This document shows positions 31,285 to 38,375 of a stretch of 64,000 bases of DNA, one piece after another. This stretch comes from Hymenobacter gummosus (GTDB lineage Bacteria; Bacteroidota; Bacteroidia; Cytophagales; Hymenobacteraceae), in the NCBI RefSeq assembly GCF_003970915.1, contig NZ_RXOF01000002.1, positions 434,001-498,000 of the forward strand. Reading direction: 5' to 3'. The position numbers and the translations under genes are program-made. How positions within the stretch are numbered: the stretch's first letter is position 1; every line of letters begins with the position of its first letter. The notes under the pieces were generated by a model, which was given only the letters and a program-made list of their open reading frames with translations, did no database searches and was not told where the DNA came from.

Positions 31285-31439
31285 GTGTAGCGCGGGCTTT
31301 AGCCCGCGTCCGCCAGATGGTAGCTTTAGTCAATCCCGCCAGATAGTAACTGGAGTCAACTGGCTCATTATGTTCAACGACAATCGTTCGGGCAAACGCG
31401 GACTAAACCGAAGGAAGGCGGAGCCAAGCCCGCGCTACA
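31285..31439. repeat. Palindromic intergenic element, TGTAGCGCGGGCTT ends
   Basis: Terminal arms TGTAGCGCGGGCTT (31285-31298) and AAGCCCGCGCTACA (31426-31439) are exact complements. CCGCCAGATGGTAGCTTTAG is followed by a 24-bp imperfect direct copy about 32 bp later. It lies between waaA and the peroxiredoxin terminator. Confidence 0.75.
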
Positions 31440-31441
31440 GC

Positions 31442-31475
31442 AAAAAAGCTCCGGCCACGACGACCGGAGCTTTTT
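31442..31475 (-). terminator. Terminator of the peroxiredoxin gene
   Basis: AAAAAGCTCCGG pairs with CCGGAGCTTTTT (31464-31475), 20 bp after the stop at 31496. Confidence 0.9.
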
Positions 31476-31495
31476 GGGAACCCATTAGCTTGGGC

Positions 31496-32128
31496 TTAAG
31501 CGTGCTTGGCCAGGTAATTGGCGACGCCTTCGCGGGTGGCCGACATGGCCTCCTTGCCTTCTTCCCAGTTGGCGGGGCACACTTCGCCGTTTTTCTCGAA
31601 GTACTGCAGGGCATCCACCAGGCGCATGGCCTCGTCGATGCTGCGGCCCAGCGGACCGTCGTTCACCAGCTGGTGGCGCACGATGCCGTCCTTGTCGATC
31701 AGGAACAGGCCGCGGTAAGCCACGGGCGAGCCCACGAAGGTCATTTCGCCGGCTTCGTTGTAGTCGTAGTGGCCGCCGAGCACGTCGTAGTTGGCCGCAA
31801 TGGTCTTGGTCGCGTCGGCTACCAGCGGGTAGGTCACGCCTTCGATGCCGCCCTTGTCGCGCGGGGTATTCAGCCAGGCAAAGTGCGAGAAGTGCGAGTC
31901 GGTGGAGCAGCCCACGATGGCTACGCCTTTGGCCTCAAACTCGGCCAGACGGTCTTCAAACGCAATGATTTCAGTGGGGCAAACGAACGTGAAGTCGGCC
32001 GGGTAGAAGTAGAAAATGACGTGCTTCTTGCCCAGGTAACGGTCGAGCGAGAAATCCTCTTCGAATTCGCCGTCGATAACGGCGGTAGCTTTGAAAGAGG
32101 GGGCACGCTTGCCTACGAGAACTGCCAT
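31496..32128 (-). CDS. 2-Cys peroxiredoxin (AhpC/Prx1 type)
   Basis: The 210-residue protein reduces hydrogen and alkyl peroxides. The peroxidatic Cys is at about 50 in FYPADFTFVCPTE. The resolving Cys is at about 184 in GEVCPANW. SHFAWLNTPRDKGGIEGVTY and YRGLFLIDKDGIVRH are typical of the AhpC/Prx1 class. No ahpF is adjacent, so the reductant is probably thioredoxin. It lies downstream of a Fur/PerR-type regulator on the same strand, 134 bp apart, a common arrangement for peroxide control. It has its own terminator. Confidence 0.95.
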   Translation of the reverse strand: MAVLVGKRAPSFKATAVIDGEFEEDFSLDRYLGKKHVIFYFYPADFTFVCPTEIIAFEDRLAEFEAKGVAIVGCSTDSHFSHFAWLNTPRDKGGIEGVTYPLVADATKTIAANYDVLGGHYDYNEAGEMTFVGSPVAYRGLFLIDKDGIVRHQLVNDGPLGRSIDEAMRLVDALQYFEKNGEVCPANWEEGKEAMSATREGVANYLAKHA

Positions 32129-32262
32129 GAGAGTTGGAGTTGGGTGAAAAATGAACTGCTGGAAGTGGGTGGGGCAGTTGGTTGGTACAGGTCGGTATAC
32201 GCGGAAACCGCCGCGCCGGTGAATTTTATCGGGCGTGCAACTGATTTATTAACAGTGGATTG

Positions 32263-32706
32263 TCACTTGCGCACGCCCGTGATGTGCAGGGAGAAGGAGT
32301 GGGGCTGGAAATGCTCGAAGCCCCGGCTGGCGAAGAATTCCTGCAGCAGCTGGTCGAGCTTCGGGTCGCAGTAGTCGATGATTTCCTGCGTGTCCTGGCA
32401 GACGAGGTGGTGGTGGTTGGAGCAGTCCGTGTCGTAGCGGCGGCGGGTACCGTCGGCATCGGCCACGCGCTTGAGCAGCCCGGCGGCCACGAAGGAATCC
32501 AGCGCCTTGTACACCGTGCCCAGCGAAATGGTGGGGTGCGCCGGCCGCACCCGCCGAAACACCAGCTCGGCCGTAGGATGCCCCGGCAGGGTCAGCAGCG
32601 CCTCCAGAATCACCATGCGCTGCTGGGTGGCCCGCAGCCCCGCCTGGGTCAGGCGCTGGTGCAGCTGGTCACGGTCGGGCAGGGGCAAGGTGGTCGGTGT
32701 ACTCAC
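32263..32706 (-). CDS. Fur/PerR-family transcriptional regulator
   Basis: The 147-residue protein has the family's winged helix (LRATQQRMVILEALLTLPGH, then TISLGTVYKALDSFVAAGLL) and a His-rich dimerisation region (DCSNHHHLVCQDTQEIIDYC). It would repress oxidative-stress or metal genes when metal-bound. The neighbouring peroxiredoxin suggests a PerR-like role. The usual pair of CXXC motifs for the structural zinc is missing; only three isolated Cys are present. The promoter upstream is a full two-part consensus. Confidence 0.9.
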   Translation of the reverse strand: MSTPTTLPLPDRDQLHQRLTQAGLRATQQRMVILEALLTLPGHPTAELVFRRVRPAHPTISLGTVYKALDSFVAAGLLKRVADADGTRRRYDTDCSNHHHLVCQDTQEIIDYCDPKLDQLLQEFFASRGFEHFQPHSFSLHITGVRK

Positions 32707-32728
32707 AGATAGGAATGATTCTCCGCAG

Positions 32729-32760
32729 CAAAAGTACGCCTATAAGCTGAACCAGCCCAA
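32729..32760 (-). promoter_or_regulatory. Two-part promoter of the Fur/PerR gene
   Basis: On the minus strand TTG (32758-32760) is followed after 21 bp by TACTTTTG (32729-32736), matching the Bacteroidota TTG-N17-23-TAnnTTTG form. It lies 23 bp before the ATG. Confidence 0.7.
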
Positions 32761-32778
32761 AAAGGTTTGATTTTGGTG

Positions 32779-32860
32779 GGGTGACACGTGACAAGTAACA
32801 GGTGATAGGTCAGAATGCTCAACGTGTTACTTGTCACATGTCACCTGTTACTTGTCACCC
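32779..32860. repeat. Period-7 tandem-repeat inverted pair overlapping the lysC stop
   Basis: Units are TGACAAG, TAACAGG and TGACATG. A perfect 18-bp pairing is GTGACAAGTAACAGGTGA (32788-32805) with 32841-32858. The right arm supplies the last two codons and TAA stop of lysC (GGT GAC AAG TAA on the minus strand). Confidence 0.85.
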
Positions 32861-34149
32861 AAAGCCCGCGCCACGAACTGGAACGTTTGCCGGGTGCGCT
32901 GCTCCAGCAGCAGCTCGCGGCCCTCGGTGAGCTGGCTGATGGCCTCGGCGGTGTAGTTCTTGATGGTGTACAGCTCCAGGCCGGTGTTGTAGTAGATGGT
33001 AAACTGCTCGCGCAGCTGCTCCAGCAGCTTGCGCAGGCGGTACTCGTGCCAGTCGGTGCATACCGAGAAGCTGATGGCCGAGTTCTGCATCAGGTTGATT
33101 TTCAGCCGCACCTGGGCCAGCGTGCCGAAAATCACCTCCAGGTTTTCCTCCGAAATAAACGTGAGGTCCTTGGACTCGAAGGAAACCAGGCACTGCTCGG
33201 TTTTGCGGATAAAGGCCGGGGCCAGCAGGCCGTGCTTGCAGTCGTGAATGCGGGTGCCCTCGGCTGCGGGGTCCACAAACGACTTGACCAGCAGCGGAAT
33301 GCGCCGCACGGCCAGGGGCTTGATGGTCTTGGGGTGAATCACCGAGGCCCCGTAGTACGCCATTTCAATGGTTTCCTGGTAGCTGATTTCGGGGTAGCGC
33401 ACCGTGTCGGGGAAGATCTTGGGGTCGGCGTTGAGCAGGCCGGCCACGTCCTTCCAGATGGTCACCGACTCGGCCCCGAGGCAGTAGGCCAGGATGGCGG
33501 CCGTGTAGTCGGAACCCTCGCGGCCCAGCGTGGTGGTCTGGCCGCTGGCCGTGCCGCCCAGAAAGCCCTGCGTCAGCACCACGCCCTGCGCCAGCAACGG
33601 GGGCACCTGCTCGCGCAGGTTGCGCTCGGTGGTAGCCCAGTCCACCCGGCCCTCGCGCCACGAGTGGTCGGTGCGGATGAGCGGGCGCACGTCGAGCCAC
33701 CGGGCCCCCACGGCCGCCGCCACGATGCACGTCGCCAGCAGCTCGCCGAAGCTCACCACCTGGTCGTACTGCCGGTCGTACTCGCCCTTCGCGAGCGTGG
33801 CCAGCCGGTCGCCCAGCTCCTGCAGCAGGTGCGGCAGGGCGCCGCTGCCCTCGCCGCAGGCGGGCACGCCGTCGGCGTCGAGCGGGGCGGCGGGCAGCAG
33901 GCCCCGGGCTACCTCCAGGTGAAAGCGGCGCAGTTCCGCCAGCGGCGCGGCGTAGTCCTGGCCCGAGTGCGCCAGGTGAAAAATATGCTCCAGGGCGTTG
34001 GTGGTCTTACCCATGGCCGAAACCACCACCAGGAGGGGTTGGCCGTCAGGATTTTGCCCCAGGATTTGTTGCAGATTTTTTATAGCGGCGGCGTCCTTGA
34101 CGGAGGCGCCCCCGAACTTGTACACGCGGAGCGGCGGCGAAGATTGCAT
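32848..34149 (-). CDS. lysC: Aspartate kinase
   Basis: The 433-residue enzyme phosphorylates aspartate, the first step toward lysine, threonine and methionine. The N-terminal catalytic part has VYKFGGASV (about 9-17), VVSAMGKTTNAL, SFGELLAT, GFLGGTASGQTTTLGREGSD and WKDVAGLLNADPK; two ACT domains form the last 130 residues. The length fits monofunctional enzymes. The start sits only 5 bp from the promoter box, so the mRNA is probably leaderless. The final residues and stop lie in a tandem-repeat arm. Confidence 0.95.
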   Translation of the reverse strand: MQSSPPLRVYKFGGASVKDAAAIKNLQQILGQNPDGQPLLVVVSAMGKTTNALEHIFHLAHSGQDYAAPLAELRRFHLEVARGLLPAAPLDADGVPACGEGSGALPHLLQELGDRLATLAKGEYDRQYDQVVSFGELLATCIVAAAVGARWLDVRPLIRTDHSWREGRVDWATTERNLREQVPPLLAQGVVLTQGFLGGTASGQTTTLGREGSDYTAAILAYCLGAESVTIWKDVAGLLNADPKIFPDTVRYPEISYQETIEMAYYGASVIHPKTIKPLAVRRIPLLVKSFVDPAAEGTRIHDCKHGLLAPAFIRKTEQCLVSFESKDLTFISEENLEVIFGTLAQVRLKINLMQNSAISFSVCTDWHEYRLRKLLEQLREQFTIYYNTGLELYTIKNYTAEAISQLTEGRELLLEQRTRQTFQFVARALGDK

Positions 34150-34153
34150 GCGT

Positions 34154-34161
34154 CAAAAGTA
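34154..34161 (-). promoter_or_regulatory. -7 box directly before the lysC start (leaderless)
   Basis: TACTTTTG on the minus strand ends 5 bp from the ATG at 34149, so transcription should begin at or next to the start codon. Confidence 0.65.
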
Positions 34162-34181
34162 GAAAGCGGGTCGAAAACGCG

Positions 34182-34189
34182 TAGTTTTG
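34182..34189 (+). promoter_or_regulatory. -7 box of fbp
   Basis: TAGTTTTG matches TAnnTTTG, 41 bp before the fbp ATG. It lies 20 bp from the opposing lysC box. Confidence 0.6.
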
Positions 34190-34229
34190 TTACCCCCTGT
34201 TCCCGTTTTTTTCTCACTTCCCACTGCTT

Positions 34230-35264
34230 ATGGACCACAATCAGGACCGCCTTGCGCTGCCCGTCGGTACCACCCTCGACCGGTTTATCATGCGCAAGCA
34301 GGAGGACTTCCCCTACGCCACCGGCGAGCTGTCCCAGCTGCTGCGCGACATTGCGCTGGCGGCCAAAATCGTCAACCGCGAAATCAACCGCTCGGGCCTG
34401 ATTGACATCACCGGCGCCTACGGCCAGCAGAACGTGCAGGGCGAGGAGCAGCAGAAGCTCGACGTCATTGCCAACATCCGCTTCATCCGCGCCCTGCGCA
34501 ACGGCGGCGAAGTCTGCACGGTCATTTCCGAGGAGGAAGAGGACATGATTCAGACCGGCAAAAACCACGGCAAGTACGTGGTGGCCATCGACCCGCTCGA
34601 CGGCTCCTCCAACATCGACGTGAACGTGAGCATCGGCACTATCTTCTCGATTTACCGCCGCCAGTCGGCCATCGGGCAGGAGGGCACCCAGGAGGACTGC
34701 CTGCAGAAGGGCGTGCACCAGGTGGCCGCCGGCTACGTGATTTACGGCTCGAGCACCATGCTGGTGTACACAACCGGCAACGGCGTGAACGGCTTCACTT
34801 ACGAAGCCTCCCTGGGCGAATTTTTCCTCTCGCACCCCAACATCACCACGCCGCAGTCGGGCAACATCTACTCCATCAACGAGGGCAGCGCCAACTCCTT
34901 CCCCGAGGGCGTGAAGCAGTTCGTGCAGTACTGCAAGGACCAGAGCTTCTCGGCCCGCTACATCGGCTCCCTGGTGGCCGATTTCCACCGCAACCTGCTT
35001 AAGGGCGGCATCTACATCTACCCGCCCACTCACAAGGCCCCCAACGGCAAGCTGCGGCTCATGTACGAGTGCAACGCCCTGGCTTTCATCGTGGAGCAGG
35101 CCGGCGGCAAGGCCAGCACCGGCAAGCAGCGCCTGCTCGAAATCGAGCCGACCTCCCTGCACGAGCGGTGTCCGCTGTTCATCGGTTCCACCGAGCTGGT
35201 GGAGAAGGCCGAAGCCTTTCTCTCGCCCGAGCCCGCCGAAGCCGTAGCCGCCCGCGAAGCGTAA
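34230..35264 (+). CDS. fbp: Class 1 fructose-1,6-bisphosphatase
   Basis: The 344-residue enzyme hydrolyses fructose-1,6-bisphosphate in gluconeogenesis. Metal and substrate sites are visible: [10 protein letters not shown], the signature [60 protein letters not shown] and the C-terminal [20 protein letters not shown]. It is divergently transcribed from lysC with only 80 bp between start codons. A single period-7 repeat arm (GTAGTCG, GTACGGG, GTAGCTG) follows the stop at about 35270-35298, without an inverted partner, then a terminator. Confidence 0.97.
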   Translation: MDHNQDRLALPVGTTLDRFIMRKQEDFPYATGELSQLLRDIALAAKIVNREINRSGLIDITGAYGQQNVQGEEQQKLDVIANIRFIRALRNGGEVCTVISEEEEDMIQTGKNHGKYVVAIDPLDGSSNIDVNVSIGTIFSIYRRQSAIGQEGTQEDCLQKGVHQVAAGYVIYGSSTMLVYTTGNGVNGFTYEASLGEFFLSHPNITTPQSGNIYSINEGSANSFPEGVKQFVQYCKDQSFSARYIGSLVADFHRNLLKGGIYIYPPTHKAPNGKLRLMYECNALAFIVEQAGGKASTGKQRLLEIEPTSLHERCPLFIGSTELVEKAEAFLSPEPAEAVAAREA

Positions 35265-35316
35265 ACGGGTAGTCGGTACGGGGTAGCTGGTAGCTGAACA
35301 AACCCGATCAACTACG

Positions 35317-35350
35317 AAAAAGCCCCGCTGAGTGTTCAGCGGGGCTTTTT
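35317..35350. terminator. Terminator after fbp
   Basis: A perfect 15-bp stem AAAAAGCCCCGCTGA / TCAGCGGGGCTTTTT with loop GTGT. The same stem core recurs at 36077-36108, so the intervening gene is bracketed by near-copies. Confidence 0.92.
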
Positions 35351-35396
35351 CGTGGAAAGGACGTAATATAATTCAGGTTTACACCGTTGGACCCGT

Positions 35397-36071
35397 ATGA
35401 CGGCTGTTTCGGTGAAATGTTACTTGATAGGCGCCGCCGCTTGGTGCCTTTGTGCGGTATCCGGCCACGCCCAAACCCAGGTGCCCGCGCCCGACAAGCG
35501 CAACCTCCTGTCGTTGGTAGCCGGACCAACAGTGTTCCGGGTGCAGCCCGGCGAACAATTCTTCCTGCCGAATGACCGCCCCAGGTTCAACGCCGTGGGC
35601 GGCGTACAGTACACGCGCTGGCTGGACCGTTTGAGTTTGTTTGGGCTCCGCCTCGGAGCCGAGTCCACCTGGCGGGAAGGCCGATTCAGCTTCAATGGGC
35701 AGCCGCAGTACCGCCGGGAGCGTTTCCTGCTGGCGCCGGCCGAGCTGGTGGTCCGCTACCCGCCGCGCCGGGAAGAGCAGCAGTGGCGGGTGCTGGCGTT
35801 TATCGGCGGGTACTATTCGCTGTTGCAGCAGCGTACAACATACGTGCAAACCACTGCCGGGACAGATGAGCAGAAGCAGACCTGGATATACGGCATGGCT
35901 GGGACTTCCGCTGGTTTAGGTTTGGTACGGCAGGGAGCAAATGCCGAGCACCATTTTGGAATCCGGGTCTTGACAGATGGCGGCAGCTTTAAAAATCGGA
36001 AAAGCACCGACCCAGCCGTCCGCTACGAAAGCCTGAACCTGTACTACAACCTCGTTAACATACGCTGGTAA
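35397..36071 (+). CDS. Outer-membrane beta-barrel-like protein
   Basis: The 224-residue product has a signal peptide (MTAVSVKCYLIGAAAWCLCA, cleavage probably after SGHAQT) and a mature part of alternating strands (FNAVGGVQYTRWLDRLSLFG, LRLGAESTW, AELVVRYPPR, WRVLAFIGGYYSLLQQ), ending in the aromatic YNLVNIRW. It resembles outer-membrane barrels of Bacteroidota, but I cannot name a family. It is a single-gene unit between two near-identical terminator hairpins. Compared with its neighbours it is slightly lower in GC. Confidence 0.65.
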   Translation: MTAVSVKCYLIGAAAWCLCAVSGHAQTQVPAPDKRNLLSLVAGPTVFRVQPGEQFFLPNDRPRFNAVGGVQYTRWLDRLSLFGLRLGAESTWREGRFSFNGQPQYRRERFLLAPAELVVRYPPRREEQQWRVLAFIGGYYSLLQQRTTYVQTTAGTDEQKQTWIYGMAGTSAGLGLVRQGANAEHHFGIRVLTDGGSFKNRKSTDPAVRYESLNLYYNLVNIRW

Positions 36072-36076
36072 CACAG

Positions 36077-36108
36077 AAAAGCCCCGCTGAGCAGTCAGCG
36101 GGGCTTTT
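36077..36108. terminator. Terminator between convergent genes
   Basis: AAAAGCCCCGCTGA pairs with TCAGCGGGGCTTTT around GCAG. A/T runs on both sides serve the barrel gene (+) and the DUF5606 gene (-). Confidence 0.92.
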
Positions 36109-36128
36109 GGTTTGATTAGAAACCGGAA

Positions 36129-36671
36129 TTACTCCGCCTTCTTGCTTTTACGCTTGGGCTTGTCTTCCGTGGCGGCCTCGGGGCTGCCGGCGGCGTCGTC
36201 CGCCTCGGCCGTCTGGGGCGGAACGGCCCCACCGGTGCTCAGCTCGTCGGTCGAGGCAGCTTCTTCTACGGCGGCTTCCTGGTAGGGCAGGCGGCTGCTC
36301 ACGGCCGAGTACCACGATACCAGTTTCTTGATATCGGAGAGGTACACGCGCTGCCGGTCGTAGTCGGGAATGATTTCCCCGATAAATGCAGTCAGCGCCG
36401 TATTCTCCGATTTGTTGGTGACGGGCAGCTGCTGACCGTACTTCTGGTGAATGCGGTCGAACACCTCCGTCAGCGGCACCGTCTGGTCCGGGTCTTCGGT
36501 GTAGATGCTGATTTCGTGCAGCAGCGAAACTTTGTTGCTGGCCGAAGCTACCGAGCGGCGGGCCTGTGCATCCAGGGTTTCCACCAGCACGCCGTTGTTG
36601 GCGGGGCGCACCAGGCGGTACAGGCCGGGCATGCCGCTGATGGCGGCAATTTCCCTCAGGTCGTAAGGCAT
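36129..36671 (-). CDS. DUF5606 protein
   Basis: The 180-residue protein matches the Bacteroidota-specific DUF5606 family: an N-terminal DLREIAAISGMPGLYRLVRP, VETLDAQARR, then a second helical domain (VFDRIHQKYGQQLPVTNKSE, AFIGEIIPDYDRQRVYLSDI, KKLVSWYS). The last 50 residues are a low-complexity Ala/Glu tail ending in KPKRKSKKAE. The function is unknown. The domain looks like a small barrel fused to a nucleic-acid-binding-like helix bundle, but that is only an impression. No signal peptide is visible. Confidence 0.85.
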   Translation of the reverse strand: MPYDLREIAAISGMPGLYRLVRPANNGVLVETLDAQARRSVASASNKVSLLHEISIYTEDPDQTVPLTEVFDRIHQKYGQQLPVTNKSENTALTAFIGEIIPDYDRQRVYLSDIKKLVSWYSAVSSRLPYQEAAVEEAASTDELSTGGAVPPQTAEADDAAGSPEAATEDKPKRKSKKAE

Positions 36672-36713
36672 AGGAACGGGAAAAGGGGTAAGAAAAAAAG
36701 GGGTTGGGAAAGG

Positions 36714-37196
36714 CTATTCAGCCGTGTTCGGACCGGCCGCGCCCAACTTGAAGCTGATGGGCAGGCTGGTCAGAATGGGGTAGTCGGGCTTCTTGAACTT
36801 GAGCAGCTTGGTCACGCGCAGGGCTTCTTCGCCGGTGCCGCCGCCCACCTGCTTCACCAGCTTCACCCCACTCATGGTACCGTCGGGGTTCAAGGTAAAG
36901 CTCACGATGCAGGTGCCCTGAATACGGTTGCGCTTGGCCAGCATCGGGTACTTCAGCTCCTTGTAAATGAAGTCGTACATGGCCTCCTGCCCGCCCTCGT
37001 AGTACTCGGCTACGGGGATGGACTTCGGGGCCGCGGTGGCAATCTTGGTCACCGGGTCGACGGCCGGGGCTACTTCGGGGGCCGGAGCGGCTTCGCCTTC
37101 GGTTTTGGTTTTCACTTTCACTTTTTGCTGGGCCAGGGCCGGCAGGGCCGCCAGCGCCGTCAGGGCGAATACCAGCGTGAAGGTGGTCTTTTTCAT
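36714..37196 (-). CDS. TonB C-terminal-domain protein, exported
   Basis: The 160-residue protein begins with a cleavable signal (MKKTTFTLVFALTALAALPA, then LAQ). A short charged linker (KVKVKTKTEGEAAPAPEV) is followed by the TonB C-terminal domain: YKELKYPMLAKRNRIQGTCI, VSFTLNPDGTMSGVKLVKQV and GGGTGEEALRVTKLLKFKKP. It lacks the membrane anchor and long Pro-rich spacer of a true TonB, so it is probably a periplasmic binding domain. The K-V-K-T-K linker recurs in the OmpA protein at 38376. It lies between DUF5606 and engB on the same strand. Confidence 0.8.
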   Translation of the reverse strand: MKKTTFTLVFALTALAALPALAQQKVKVKTKTEGEAAPAPEVAPAVDPVTKIATAAPKSIPVAEYYEGGQEAMYDFIYKELKYPMLAKRNRIQGTCIVSFTLNPDGTMSGVKLVKQVGGGTGEEALRVTKLLKFKKPDYPILTSLPISFKLGAAGPNTAE

Positions 37197-37274
37197 GGGG
37201 TGATTCAGGAGAGGTGAGGAGGAGAAGAAAGACAAATCAATGACGGGCCGCGCCAGGGCAATTACGCTGCCAAT

Positions 37275-37892
37275 CTACGCATTCTGGGCAGCATCGCCCA
37301 GTTGCTGGTTCACCTCCTCGATAAAGCCCAGCACCTCGTCGCGCCCGTCGCGGGCCACGGCCGAGGTCACGAAATAGCGCGGCAACTCCTCCCAGGTTTC
37401 GCTCATCTTGGCCAGGAAAGTCTGCACGTTCTGCTCGGTGCGGCCCCCCGACTGCTTGTCCGTTTTGGTAAACACCAGCACGAAGGGCACGCCCATCTCG
37501 CCCAGCATGGTGATGAACTCCAGATCGACGGCCTGGGGCGGCAGCCGCGAGTCGATGAGCACAAATACGCAGCTTAAATTCTCGCGCTTGGATAAATAGG
37601 CGCGGATCATTTTTCCCCATTTTGCCCGCGACTCTTTGCTGACGCGCGCATATCCGTAGCCCGGCAAATCGACCAAATACCATTGCTCATTTATCAGGAA
37701 ATGATTGATGAGCTGGGTTTTACCCGGCAGGGAGGAGGTTTTGGCCAGCCCGTTGCGGGCGGTCAGCATATTTATCAGGGAGGATTTCCCCACGTTGGAG
37801 CGCCCAATGAAGGCGTATTCGGGCAGCGTGGGGGCCGGGCACTTCGCCACCTCGGTGTTGCTGGTCAGAAAACGAGCGTCACGAATTTGCAT
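37275..37892 (-). CDS. engB: Ribosome-biogenesis GTPase EngB (YihA/YsxC)
   Basis: The 205-residue TrmE-Era-EngA-EngB-type GTPase assists 50S subunit assembly. G1 is GRSNVGKS (about 30-37), switch I has a Thr in SSLPGKTQLIN, G3 is DLPGYGYA, G4 is TKTD in VLVFTKTDKQ and G5 is TSA in YFVTSAVARDG. The length is normal. The start is the only ATG placed correctly before AFIGRSNVG. The upstream promoter box is at 37927-37934. Confidence 0.95.
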   Translation of the reverse strand: MQIRDARFLTSNTEVAKCPAPTLPEYAFIGRSNVGKSSLINMLTARNGLAKTSSLPGKTQLINHFLINEQWYLVDLPGYGYARVSKESRAKWGKMIRAYLSKRENLSCVFVLIDSRLPPQAVDLEFITMLGEMGVPFVLVFTKTDKQSGGRTEQNVQTFLAKMSETWEELPRYFVTSAVARDGRDEVLGFIEEVNQQLGDAAQNA

Positions 37893-37926
37893 AATCGGAG
37901 AGGGCTGAAATGGGGAATTGCCGCCG

Positions 37927-37934
37927 CAAAAGTA
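37927..37934 (-). promoter_or_regulatory. -7 promoter box of engB
   Basis: TACTTTTG on the minus strand, 34 bp before the ATG. Confidence 0.6.
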
Positions 37935-38003
37935 CGGCCGGCGCGGCTATTGATTTGGAGTCCTATTTTTTCTGGGTTCGTATTAAATTTTTTTACCGCA
38001 GGC

Positions 38004-38032
38004 TTGCCATTATTATTGCGCTTCTATATTTG
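38004..38032 (+). promoter_or_regulatory. Two-part Bacteroidota promoter upstream of the OmpA gene
   Basis: TTG (38004-38006), an 18-bp spacer and TATATTTG (38025-38032) fit TTG-N17-23-TAnnTTTG. Confidence 0.7.
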
Positions 38033-38143
38033 TGCGGCTCCTAGTGGGTATTTCTATGATTTTGCAGCCGGCAAAACGATTGGAAAGCCCGGCCGCCCAC
38101 CGTCAAAAGATAGGATACGGCGAAGGTCGTATTATAAAATTTT

Positions 38144-38151
38144 TATCTTTG
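38144..38151 (+). promoter_or_regulatory. Second -7 box upstream of the OmpA gene
   Basis: TATCTTTG matches the consensus; no -33 TTG is seen at the right distance. Confidence 0.5.
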
Positions 38152-38375
38152 CCCGAGGTAAACCCGTTTTCCGGCGTTTCTGCGGGGTTTGACGGCCAAC
38201 TGAATCGTTGCGTTCAGATTGCCGGAGCCCGCAAAATTCCCGGCGGCGAACTAACCTTGAGGCGGGTTTTGAGTATATAGGGACGCTTTTGCTGCCCCTG
38301 ACCCCATTTTTGGGGCCGATACGCAAGACACCACCAACCCTTCTCTGCAACTCCTTATTCCAAACTCCCCTTCCA

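Larger units (their letters stand above)
37893..38375. other. 483-bp divergent control region of engB and the OmpA gene
   Basis: It holds the engB -7 box (TACTTTTG, minus, 37927-37934), a full two-part plus-strand promoter (38004-38032) and a second plus-strand box TATCTTTG (38144-38151). The region is AT-rich for this genome. The small frames inside it (for example 38032-38280) are not convincing genes. The 225-345-base leader left for the OmpA mRNA is long. Confidence 0.6.

Noticed and set aside
38032-38280. An 82-codon plus-strand frame upstream of the PorE-like gene
   Set aside because: It begins inside the promoter box, has no signal or domain, and overlaps the leader region.
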